Shown piece by piece: positions 1 through 6,992 of a DNA stretch of 9,539 nucleotides (position 1 is its first letter; every line of letters begins with the position of its first letter). Source of the DNA: Clostridiales bacterium. GTDB lineage: Bacteria; Bacillota; Clostridia; Lachnospirales; Anaerotignaceae. A model generated the notes under the pieces. It saw nothing but the letters and a program-made list of their open reading frames with translations. It searched no databases and was not told the origin of the DNA. The translations under genes and the position numbers were made by a program. The stretch covers positions 1 through 9,539 of the forward strand of contig JAGZLR010000062.1 of the NCBI GenBank assembly GCA_018364635.1. Direction: 5' to 3'.

Positions 1-1293
1 ATGGTAGATTTACAAACACTATTGCAGGAGAAGTTTCATATCAGTAAAACTCTCTTGTCTTTCACAGAACAAATAGAGAAAGAATTGGCATCCCAGTTTG
101 AACAAACAGATCGAATTGCAGAGTACAACCAAATGAAAGTAATTCATGCCATGCAAAAAAATCGATTAAGTGACACTCACTTTGCAGCTACAACAGGATA
201 TGGTTATAACGATTTAGGTCGTGATACACTAGAAGATGTTTATGCAGACGTATTTCACACAGAACTTGCATTGGTACGGCCGCAAATTATCAGTGGAACT
301 CATGCTTTGACAGTGGCTTTGTCAGGTAATTTAAGACCAGGCGACGAGATCCTCTCCCCTGTAGGAAAGCCGTATGATACGTTGGAAGGTGTGATTGGCA
401 TAAGAAAAGAACGTGGATCTCTCAGTGAGTATGGAATTACCTACCGTCAAGTGGAGTTATTGCCTAATGATGAGTTTGATTATGACAATATTGAAAAAGC
501 CATCAATGAAAGAACAAAACTTGTTACAATCCAGCGCTCAAAAGGATATGCGTGGAGGACATCCTTTTCACCAAAACAAATTGGAGAACTGATCTCTTTT
601 ATCAAAAATATCAAAAAAGATGTTATCTGTATGGTAGACAATTGCTATGGAGAATTTGTTCAGACAATAGAGCCAAGCGATGTAGGAGCTGATTTAGTTG
701 TCGGTTCATTGATAAAAAATCCAGGCGGTGGACTAGCACCTATTGGCGGATATATCTGTGGCAAAGAAGAATTTGTAGAAAATGCCGCTTTTCGTCTTAC
801 AGCGCCAGGGCTAGGCAGAGAAGTAGGGGCTACTTTAGGTGTTACGCCATCTCTTTTCCAGGGATTATTTATGGCTCCTCAGGTGGTTTGTGGCAGCGTC
901 AAGGGAGCGATGTTTGCGGCGCGCATTTTTGAAAAACTACAAATACCAGTTCTTCCTGGATCTATGGAGGAACGGGCAGATATTGTGCAGTGTATAAAAA
1001 TGGGTAAGTCAGACAAATTGATTTCTTTCTGCCAGGGAATCCAAAAAGGATCTCCGGTGGATAGTTATGTCACGCCTGAACCATGGGATATGCCTGGATA
1101 TGACTGTCCAGTGATTATGGCAGCTGGAGCTTTTGTGCAGGGATCGTCTATAGAATTAAGTGCGGATGCGCCAGTCAAACCTCCTTATAATGTTTATATG
1201 CAGGGAGGCCTAAGTTGGCATCATGCGAAACTTGGAATTCTCTGTGGTGTTCAAAATATGTTGGATGATGGATTGATTTCAATTGAGAAATGA
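1..1293 (+). CDS. Methionine gamma-lyase family protein (YnbB-like, 'aluminum resistance' family), PLP-dependent
   Basis: This is a cytosolic fold-type I PLP enzyme of 430 residues, about the full length of the Met_gamma_lyase/YnbB family. The probable cofactor lysine is K239 in SLIKNPGGG, followed by a glycine-rich stretch (GGGLAPIGG). D213 in MVDNCYGEF fits the aspartate that contacts the pyridine nitrogen. SGTHA (99-103) fits the cofactor phosphate-binding segment. The N-terminal GYGYNDLGRDTLE (66-78) is also characteristic. The true substrate of this family is not established: the names come from similarity to Cys/Met lyases and from an aluminium-tolerance clone. The ATG is the first base of the window, so its ribosome binding site and promoter cannot be seen, and a longer protein cannot be excluded. 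In many Clostridia this gene lies near miaA and hfq, but that side is outside the window. Its stop region supplies the ribosome binding site of the carboxypeptidase gene, so the two are probably co-transcribed. Confidence 0.88.
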   Translation: MVDLQTLLQEKFHISKTLLSFTEQIEKELASQFEQTDRIAEYNQMKVIHAMQKNRLSDTHFAATTGYGYNDLGRDTLEDVYADVFHTELALVRPQIISGTHALTVALSGNLRPGDEILSPVGKPYDTLEGVIGIRKERGSLSEYGITYRQVELLPNDEFDYDNIEKAINERTKLVTIQRSKGYAWRTSFSPKQIGELISFIKNIKKDVICMVDNCYGEFVQTIEPSDVGADLVVGSLIKNPGGGLAPIGGYICGKEEFVENAAFRLTAPGLGREVGATLGVTPSLFQGLFMAPQVVCGSVKGAMFAARIFEKLQIPVLPGSMEERADIVQCIKMGKSDKLISFCQGIQKGSPVDSYVTPEPWDMPGYDCPVIMAAGAFVQGSSIELSADAPVKPPYNVYMQGGLSWHHAKLGILCGVQNMLDDGLISIEK

Positions 1294-1296
1294 GGG
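1291..1296 (+). promoter_or_regulatory. Ribosome binding site selecting the ATG at 1302
   Basis: TGAGGG sits five bases before the ATG at 1302 and overlaps the stop codon of the upstream gene. An in-frame ATG at 1290 has only weak purines upstream. The 1302 start also gives a cleaner signal peptide n-region (MNLFTKK), so it is preferred. Confidence 0.6.
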
Positions 1297-1301
1297 ATAG
1301 A

Positions 1302-2729
1302 ATGAATCTGTTCACAAAAAAGACAAATATTGGGGTTGCAGCAGTACTCTCTATATGTCTAACATTAAGTGCAATGTTTGTGACTCCTTTACATGCTCTT
1401 GCGGCAGAACCACAGGTAACTGCTCAATCAGCTATTTTGATGGATAAGGATAGTGGTAGAATTCTTTATCAAAAAGATATTGAGAAGAAAATGTTTCCGG
1501 CAAGTACTACAAAATTGATTACAGCCTTGGTTGCCTTGGATTATTTTGATCCAGCAGCTCTTGTTACAGTCGGTTCTGAGATCAATACTGTTCCATATGA
1601 TTCCAGTAAGGCTGGTCACGAAAAGGGTGAGACCCTTACGATGGAGAATCTCATCCGTGGATTAATGATTCCTTCGGGTAATGATTCTGCAACTGTGGTT
1701 GCAGCTGCGGTGGCAAAAAAAGTAGAGGGTAATAATGATTTGCCTTACGATGAATGTGAAAAAAAATTTTCAGAACTAATGAACGAAAAGGCAAAAGAGA
1801 TTGGTGCGACAAATACCAATTTTACAAACCCACATGGATATCATGATGAAAATCATTACACGACAGCAAAGGATATGGCATTGATCGCCTCAGCGGCGAT
1901 GGACAATGAAACAATTCGAAAAATTGCTGCTGAAAAGAGTTTTGATGGAAACGGTGCTGGTGAAAATCTAGAAAATGATACAACTATTATTAGTCAGAAT
2001 TATCATTGGACTAGCCATAATTTATTGATTACTGATAGTGAGTATGCGTATGAGTATGCGACAGGAATTAAAACAGGTTTCACAGATGAAGCAGGTGACT
2101 GCTTGGCTGCTTCGGCAGAAAAAGATGGAGTTCAGCTGATTGCAGTTATTTTTAATGCAGAAGATCCAAATCGGTGGATTGATGCAAAAAATCTTTTTGA
2201 GTATGGGTTTAATACGTATCATATGGTTTCTTTAACAGATCTCACAGCACCAGTGGATACAGTTGAGTTATCAGGCCATAATCGTTTAGAAGGCGATAGC
2301 CTTGATATTATTATCAAAAGTGACATAAAAAGTTTTTTAAGCACAGAGGAAGAAAAAGAAGTAACAAAGACGATTACCTATCAGCAAGGATTGATTGCAG
2401 AAAATAAAGACGAGCAAGATCAGACATTACGTCTGAAAGCGCCAATTTTAAAAGATCAGGAGGTAGGGTCTATTACCTATCAATTAGGAGATGAATTTCT
2501 GGGAGAAACGAAACTTTATGCTTCAAGAGATGTGACAGAACGGACATTCATGTCTTCTGTGAAGTTTTTCTTTAAAGACTTTACTTCAAATCTGTTTACA
2601 CTTCGTGGAGGAATCATTGCAGTGGCAATGATTGCCGCGATAGTCCTATTGTTTTCTCTGATTATGCTGATACGAAAGAAGAGAAGAAGACGATATAAAT
2701 ATAAATATCATAAGCGTAGAAGATACTAA
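1302..2729 (+). CDS. Serine-type D-alanyl-D-alanine carboxypeptidase (DacA/DacF type, peptidase S11) with polybasic C-terminal tail
   Basis: This is a low-molecular-weight penicillin-binding protein that would remove the terminal D-alanine from peptidoglycan pentapeptides outside the membrane. From the Met at 1302 it has 475 residues. There is a signal peptide with a probable cut after ALA near residue 34. All three penicillin-binding motifs are present: STTK with S68 and K71, SGN at 125-127, and KTG at 257-259. A beta-rich PBP5 C-terminal-like region covers roughly 308-410. A transmembrane helix at about 436-457 is followed by a Lys/Arg/Tyr-rich cytoplasmic tail of about 18 residues. A hydrophobic anchor replaces the usual amphipathic C-terminal helix of PBP5. 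An in-frame ATG at 1290 would add four residues and overlap the previous stop. The gene lies 26 bases before the MoxR gene, so it probably belongs to the same transcript. Confidence 0.93.
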   Translation: MNLFTKKTNIGVAAVLSICLTLSAMFVTPLHALAAEPQVTAQSAILMDKDSGRILYQKDIEKKMFPASTTKLITALVALDYFDPAALVTVGSEINTVPYDSSKAGHEKGETLTMENLIRGLMIPSGNDSATVVAAAVAKKVEGNNDLPYDECEKKFSELMNEKAKEIGATNTNFTNPHGYHDENHYTTAKDMALIASAAMDNETIRKIAAEKSFDGNGAGENLENDTTIISQNYHWTSHNLLITDSEYAYEYATGIKTGFTDEAGDCLAASAEKDGVQLIAVIFNAEDPNRWIDAKNLFEYGFNTYHMVSLTDLTAPVDTVELSGHNRLEGDSLDIIIKSDIKSFLSTEEEKEVTKTITYQQGLIAENKDEQDQTLRLKAPILKDQEVGSITYQLGDEFLGETKLYASRDVTERTFMSSVKFFFKDFTSNLFTLRGGIIAVAMIAAIVLLFSLIMLIRKKRRRRYKYKYHKRRRY

Positions 2730-2755
2730 AAATATTAAAAATCAGGAGGCAGATT

Positions 2756-3724
2756 ATGGGGGAAGATCAAATTAGTGTTTTGACAAAACGGCTATTAAAT
2801 GAAACAGAAAAGATTATTATTGGCAAGGGAGAACAGATTCGTCTAATGTTGATGTCTATTTTTTCAGGAGGGCATATTCTTTTAGACGATCTGCCTGGAA
2901 GTGGAAAAACAACGCTAGTTAAAACGCTGTCCATTGCATTGGGCTGTGATTTTCGTAGAGTGCAGTTTACCCCAGACTTATTGCCGAGTGATATTTTAGG
3001 AATCAATATTTTTAACCAAAAAACAGGAGAATTTCAGTTTGTTCAAGGCCCTGTAGAGACTAATATTTTACTGGCTGATGAAATTAACAGGGCAATACCT
3101 AGAACGCAATCTGCGCTTTTGGAAGCGATGGAGGAGCGTCAAGTTACAGTAGATGGTGAATCCCATCATTTGCCGCGGCCATTTTTAGTTATGGCAACTC
3201 AAAATCCAGTAGAAAACGAAAGCACTTTTCGTTTGCCGGCGGCGCAGATGGACCGATTTTTTTTGCGGCTTTCTTTGGGATATCCATCGGGAGAAGAGGA
3301 AGTGGAAATGCTTACAAATTTAGGAGATGGCATTGACTTTTCTCAGGTGAAGACAGTAACTTGTCCAGATGAGATTTTGTCTATACAAAAAGAGATAGAA
3401 AAAGTTTATGTCAGTGATGCAATCAAGAAGTATATTGTATCGCTTGTAGAAAAGACAAGAAACTATCCGCTGTTAAAGTTAGGTGCAAGTCCGCGAGCTT
3501 CTCGTAGTCTATATCAGGGTGCAAAAACATGGGTTGCAATGTCAGGCAAGAATTTTGTCACGCCGGATGATGTCAAAAAAATAGCAATTCCTATCCTTGC
3601 ACATAGAATTACCCTTAGCCATGAGGCAAAGTTTGCAGGTAAGACGCAGGCGGAAATTATTGCAGCGATTCTTTCAGAAGTCCCTGTACCGCCAAAGAAG
3701 GAGGAAATTTTTGATGGAGAATAA
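2756..3724 (+). CDS. MoxR family AAA+ ATPase
   Basis: This is a cytosolic 322-residue AAA+ ATPase of the MoxR/RavA clade, a full-length family member. Visible elements are Walker A in DLPGSGKTT with K51; Walker B LLADE with D108 and E109; sensor 1 N150 in MATQNPVE; a probable arginine finger R167 in QMDRFF; and sensor 2 R247 in GASPRAS. The C-terminal helical lid spans about 200-315. The first Walker A glycine is Asp45, a substitution I recall as common in clostridial MoxR proteins. MoxR ATPases are thought to act as chaperones that mature or remodel a partner, often a DUF58 or vWA protein encoded next door, as here. AGGAGG at 2744-2749 lies six bases before the ATG. The 3' end overlaps the DUF58 start by 11 bases, which suggests translational coupling and matched expression. 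Confidence 0.95.
   Translation: MGEDQISVLTKRLLNETEKIIIGKGEQIRLMLMSIFSGGHILLDDLPGSGKTTLVKTLSIALGCDFRRVQFTPDLLPSDILGINIFNQKTGEFQFVQGPVETNILLADEINRAIPRTQSALLEAMEERQVTVDGESHHLPRPFLVMATQNPVENESTFRLPAAQMDRFFLRLSLGYPSGEEEVEMLTNLGDGIDFSQVKTVTCPDEILSIQKEIEKVYVSDAIKKYIVSLVEKTRNYPLLKLGASPRASRSLYQGAKTWVAMSGKNFVTPDDVKKIAIPILAHRITLSHEAKFAGKTQAEIIAAILSEVPVPPKKEEIFDGE
3699..3704 (+). promoter_or_regulatory. Ribosome binding site of the DUF58 gene, inside the MoxR gene
   Basis: AGGAGG lies nine bases before the ATG at 3714, within the last codons of the MoxR gene. It fixes the DUF58 start at 3714 rather than at the in-frame ATG at 3597, which would overlap MoxR by 128 bases and has no comparable site. Confidence 0.8.
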
Positions 3725-4958
3725 CAGGCAGCAGGATTTTTCCAGCAATTTCGTCAGTAAAAATGGTCTGATTGGGATTTTTCTGGCTTTTCTTGTGTCT
3801 GTTTATTTTCAAAAAACTATGCTCTCTGCATTTTTGCTCTTTTTATGGTTGCTATGTTTTTCCTCCTATTATTGGGGGAGAACTGCGCTTAAAAAAGTTT
3901 CTTTAAAAATTGAAGCAGAAAGTCTTCAAGTATATCAAAACAATGAAGTGGAAATTAAGTATACCATTATTAATGATAAATGGCTTCCGTTAATTTGGCT
4001 GGAACTTTTACAGCCTGTTGCTTCAAATAAGTGTTTTGTTTCCAATAGTGCTTTTGGCGAAATGATGTACCATGATTTTCAACTGGATACAGAGTATCTT
4101 GTCTTCTGCAGAAAATTTTCTTGGATAATGTGGCATGCTAGAGCAGAGTTTACTGCAAAATTTACAGCAGTCCACCGTGGTGTTTATGTCATTGATCGGT
4201 ATACGATGATATCTGGTGATGGTTTTGGACTGTCTGTACTGCCAAAGCGATTTCGCTTGTTAGAACCAGTAACTTTTGTGGTTTATCCTGAAATTGTAGA
4301 GATAGATCCATCGGTTTTCCTTCGAAATATGTTTAACAGTGCAGCTGGAGCAAAGGGGATTTATGAGGATCAGACGCTATTAAAAAGTAATCGTTCCTAT
4401 CAACCACAGGACAGTTTTAAAAAGATCAATTGGAGGATGGCAGCTAAAACCAATGAATTATCTGTCAATGTTTATGAAACAATCATGCCAAAATCAGTTT
4501 TTTTTATTTTAGATGTGGGAAGCTTTCCGGAAGTAAAAAAAGATGATACTCAAATGGAAAAAATGTTGAGCACGGCGGCTAGTGCGGTGCTTGCTTTGGC
4601 AAATGTTCAAATGACGACTGGTGTTTTAGTACCACAGACAGAAAAAAGTGAAGGGCGCTGCATCCTTCCTGTGGCAGAAACCGTAGATAGGAAAGAAATA
4701 CTGATGGCAATAAGCGCATTAGAATATGAAGATGGAAAAGTTGAATTTGATTTTGAGGAGATTTTAAGAGCAAGAGAAACCATTGGACATTTTTTTGTAT
4801 TTACATACTCTATGGAACGGTGTACTTGTAAAGATCTTTTGGAAATGATAGACCCATCTATGTTATCTTTTCTTATCTCTCAAAGAGGGGATCAGGATGA
4901 ATTCTATCAAAATGAGGTTCTTCCAGTTTATGCTATTCGGAAGGAGGAGAACAGTTGA
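3714..4958 (+). CDS. DUF58 domain-containing membrane protein
   Basis: This 414-residue protein has two hydrophobic segments at the N-terminus (about 17-33 and 36-54). A large soluble part follows, probably cytoplasmic, starting with a beta-rich region (about 62-190). The DUF58 signature is at about 226-251: a YQPQD motif, then KKINW, then a KTNELSV-like end. It matches the family pattern of R-x-Y, (G)D, xxxINW, and a Lys/Arg followed by L-x-V. Just after it, ILDVGS (D267) is where a vWA-like fold would start, but the full DxSxS metal motif is not there. DUF58 proteins are regularly encoded next to MoxR ATPases and are regarded as their partners or substrates. Biochemical function is unknown. 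Four bases overlap the next gene (TTGA), so translation of the two is probably coupled. Confidence 0.9.
   Translation: MENNRQQDFSSNFVSKNGLIGIFLAFLVSVYFQKTMLSAFLLFLWLLCFSSYYWGRTALKKVSLKIEAESLQVYQNNEVEIKYTIINDKWLPLIWLELLQPVASNKCFVSNSAFGEMMYHDFQLDTEYLVFCRKFSWIMWHARAEFTAKFTAVHRGVYVIDRYTMISGDGFGLSVLPKRFRLLEPVTFVVYPEIVEIDPSVFLRNMFNSAAGAKGIYEDQTLLKSNRSYQPQDSFKKINWRMAAKTNELSVNVYETIMPKSVFFILDVGSFPEVKKDDTQMEKMLSTAASAVLALANVQMTTGVLVPQTEKSEGRCILPVAETVDRKEILMAISALEYEDGKVEFDFEEILRARETIGHFFVFTYSMERCTCKDLLEMIDPSMLSFLISQRGDQDEFYQNEVLPVYAIRKEENS
4942..4947 (+). promoter_or_regulatory. Ribosome binding site supporting a TTG start
   Basis: AGGAGG sits seven bases before TTG at 4955, which overlaps the DUF58 stop codon as TTGA. 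The strong site and ideal spacing argue that this non-ATG codon is the real start of the next gene. Confidence 0.8.
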
Positions 4959-6229
4959 AAACGAAACTATTTTATCTGACAGCTATTGCTTCTCTTGTTT
5001 CCGATTTAGGAATCATGTCCTCTCTTTATCTATTATTTATCCACCAGAGCAGTGGCCAACTAGACGGGATGAAGTTTTTGCCATGGTTACTTTATATCCT
5101 TATTTTGTTTGGATGTAATTGCTACCTATTACAACGACAGGTAAAGGTAAATACACTGATTAATGTAAATATTGTTGCAGCCGTAATATTACTTTTACTT
5201 GGTTTTTTTTATCTAATCAGCGGCAGGAGTGTTCTTTCTTATGGATTTGGTTTTTTGTTCCTTCTCTATTCTGTTTATCGGGCGTATACGAACGCGAGAG
5301 AGAAGATAAAGCCGAATCAAATGCTCCTTTATGTGGAGTTTTCTGTGTTAATTGTTGGATTTTATTTGATGATAAGAGACTATGTGGTAGATATTTGGTT
5401 TCAAGTCAGTGCTCCGATTTTTTTGATTCTATTTTTGAACTTGTTTTCTCTGATTGCCATACGAATGAGTCAATCAGGGACGGGGAGCGGGAATAAGGCG
5501 AGCGGAATCATTTTTTTGGCTGGTGTAGTAATTGTTATTTTAGGAACTTCTGTTATGTTTCTCTATTGGTTTGCAGATAAATTTTCTGTAATAATTCACA
5601 GTCTGATAAGAGGAATAAAAGGGGTTGGAGTCTTTTTATTTCAACTTTTTAATCAGTTGATGGTATTTTTGGTATCTTTGCTTCCTGGAGAACCCCAGCA
5701 GCAAAGTGTTGGGGGATCAGGCACGATACAGACCTCTGTGCAGATGGAACAAATGGAGGCTGATTATTCTGTACTTATTTATGCTATACTTTTGGTTGGG
5801 GCAATCATTGGTGTAGTTTTATTATGGAAGATATGGACAGCAAATAAGAATAAACGAATCCAGATAGATCAAATGTCAAGTATTCCAGATGATGTTGTAC
5901 AGAAAAGAAATAGTCTAGGAATAAGAGAGAAATTAAGAAGGTTTTATCAAAAAGTTCGATTTTTTTATCTGTCTATACGGTACAGGAATACTATTTGTGG
6001 GCTATATTACACGATGATCCGCTATGGTACAAAGAAAGGGATAAAAAAAGAGGAAAGCTGTACACCAAGAGAATATTTATACCAATTGATGGAATCCAAC
6101 GAAAATAAAAGTTTCTATGAACCATTGGCAGATCAATTAGATGCTTTCTTTTTTGGATCTGATCCGATTGCAGTTTCGAAAGAAGAGATTAGCCAATATA
6201 AAAAGTTATTTGAATCAATAAAAAAGTGA
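4955..6229 (+). CDS. Polytopic membrane protein with C-terminal DUF4129-like domain
   Basis: This 424-residue protein starts at TTG. About nine hydrophobic helices can be read, near 7-29, 40-58, 70-89, 93-110, 122-140, 146-170, 183-207, 220-243 and 271-294. A short polar loop rich in Gln, Gly and Ser (about 245-268) precedes the last helix. The C-terminal soluble part has the layout of DUF4129: an IRYRNTICGLYYTMIRYGTKKG-like helix at about 341-362 and the TPREY motif at 370-374. The rest, to about 420, is helical. In related clusters DUF4129 is the tail of a TgpA-type transglutaminase of about 700 residues. Here no transglutaminase Cys-His-Asp domain is present. It is the third gene of the MoxR-DUF58 trio and probably works with it at the membrane. 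Function is unknown, and the domain call rests on position and motif rather than a profile search. Confidence 0.75.
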   Translation: MKTKLFYLTAIASLVSDLGIMSSLYLLFIHQSSGQLDGMKFLPWLLYILILFGCNCYLLQRQVKVNTLINVNIVAAVILLLLGFFYLISGRSVLSYGFGFLFLLYSVYRAYTNAREKIKPNQMLLYVEFSVLIVGFYLMIRDYVVDIWFQVSAPIFLILFLNLFSLIAIRMSQSGTGSGNKASGIIFLAGVVIVILGTSVMFLYWFADKFSVIIHSLIRGIKGVGVFLFQLFNQLMVFLVSLLPGEPQQQSVGGSGTIQTSVQMEQMEADYSVLIYAILLVGAIIGVVLLWKIWTANKNKRIQIDQMSSIPDDVVQKRNSLGIREKLRRFYQKVRFFYLSIRYRNTICGLYYTMIRYGTKKGIKKEESCTPREYLYQLMESNENKSFYEPLADQLDAFFFGSDPIAVSKEEISQYKKLFESIKK

Positions 6230-6280
6230 TTGCAAATTATTGCTGTACAGAAACTTTATGTAAATGAAAAGGAAATAGAA

Positions 6281-6327
6281 AAGATAACTCAGTGGGATAG
6301 ATATCCCAAACGAGTTATCTTTTTTTT
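6281..6327. terminator. Probable bidirectional intrinsic terminator between convergent genes
   Basis: A 10-bp lower stem (6281-6290 with 6312-6321) and a 6-bp upper stem (GGGATA 6294-6299 with TATCCC 6302-6307) are separated by a small internal loop. On the + strand the stem runs into eight Ts (6320-6327). On the - strand it is followed by a T-rich stretch (complement of 6265-6280). It therefore probably ends both the five-gene + operon and the DUF1836 transcript. It overlaps the DUF1836 stop codon. Confidence 0.88.
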
Positions 6328-6914
6328 ACTATTGCTTTAGGAAACTTTAAGTCCAATAATTTTTCAGCTAAATATTTTTCTGCATTGGTTTGAATTGCCA
6401 AGGATAAGATAGAAAGAATATAATAAACCTCATCCTCTGTACCTCTGGTAAAACCTAAGAAGAAATCATCCTGAAGCACTTCATCTACGCTATAAAATTG
6501 ACCATGAATATACTTTTTTTGAAGCATAACAAAGCCGCGGTATATTTTTTCCAGATGTGCAGAAGGCTCTGAAACATCCAAGGTAGAGGTAATTGGCTTT
6601 AAAAGACGATCAATATCACTGATAGAAAGCATAGTCTTCAAATGAAAAATCATAATTAAAAGCATTATATGATTTTTTGTATATTTCTTTTTAACAGGAG
6701 CGGGGAAGAGGCGTGCTTTTGCATAATTATTGATCATAGTCTTTGTCAACACTTTGTCCTCAGGTGTTCGACGATAAGCTCCTAGATGACTTTCCATGAA
6801 TGTTGTTACTTGATCCATGTAAAGATCGATAGTCGGGATACTATCAGGCTCTATAATGCCACAGATTGGTTTTTCTCTGATTATTTTTTCAATGGTTTCT
6901 TTAAATTGGTTCAC
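6315..6914 (-). CDS. DUF1836 domain-containing protein, putative MerR-like DNA-binding regulator
   Basis: Read from GTG at 6914, this is a 199-residue soluble protein. The family hallmarks are IDLYMDQV (29-36), LTKTMINNYAK (56-66) with LFPAP and a KKKYTKNH stretch after it, and SISDIDRLLKPI (97-108). The middle motif resembles a MerR-type recognition helix and wing (I-x-x-Y-x-K-x-x-L-x-P), so DNA binding is a fair inference. No target or ligand is known to me. The GTG start is chosen because AGAGGTG lies six bases upstream and because an in-frame ATG at 6935 falls inside the -10 box of the gene's promoter. The leader would then be only about a dozen bases. The last codons (Lys-Lys-Arg-stop) are part of the terminator stem and T-run shared with the convergent operon. 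Confidence 0.85.
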   Translation of the reverse strand: MNQFKETIEKIIREKPICGIIEPDSIPTIDLYMDQVTTFMESHLGAYRRTPEDKVLTKTMINNYAKARLFPAPVKKKYTKNHIMLLIMIFHLKTMLSISDIDRLLKPITSTLDVSEPSAHLEKIYRGFVMLQKKYIHGQFYSVDEVLQDDFFLGFTRGTEDEVYYILSILSLAIQTNAEKYLAEKLLDLKFPKAIVKKR

Positions 6915-6920
6915 CCTGCT

Positions 6921-6926
6921 CACCTC
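6921..6926 (-). promoter_or_regulatory. Ribosome binding site of the DUF1836 gene
   Basis: GAGGTG on the - strand is six bases before GTG at 6914. The only other upstream start, ATG at 6935, has no such site. Confidence 0.6.
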
Positions 6927-6933
6927 TAAAGTC

Positions 6934-6962
6934 ATTATATAGTATTTGAAACCACTTGTAAA
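6934..6962 (-). promoter_or_regulatory. Sigma-A type promoter of the DUF1836 gene
   Basis: On the - strand, TTTACA (6957-6962), a 17-base spacer and a perfect TATAAT (6934-6939) form a near-consensus promoter. Expected transcription start is near 6927. It lies in the 78 bases between the two - strand genes, so the regulator can be expressed independently of the GH18 gene. Confidence 0.8.
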
Positions 6963-6992
6963 GATATCAGAGAAAAAACAACATGGATTTGT

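Noticed and set aside
2040..2060. Short direct repeat of GAGTATGCG in the carboxypeptidase gene
   Set aside because: It encodes EYAYEYA just before KTG, a segment that is commonly Tyr-rich in this family, so it is coding constraint rather than a repeat element.
1428..3006. Open frames on the - strand at 1428-1619, 2022-2222 and 2767-3006
   Set aside because: They lie antisense inside the well-supported carboxypeptidase and MoxR genes, have no recognisable protein features and no convincing ribosome binding sites.
3597..3713. A longer DUF58 start at ATG 3597, inside the MoxR gene
   Set aside because: It would overlap MoxR by 128 bases, lacks a good ribosome binding site, and the added residues are Arg-rich out-of-frame translation; AGGAGG at 3699 points to 3714.
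4579..5118. Open frames at 4579-4773 (- strand) and 4897-5118 (+ strand)
   Set aside because: They are out-of-frame shadows of the DUF58 gene and the following membrane protein gene, with no family resemblance.
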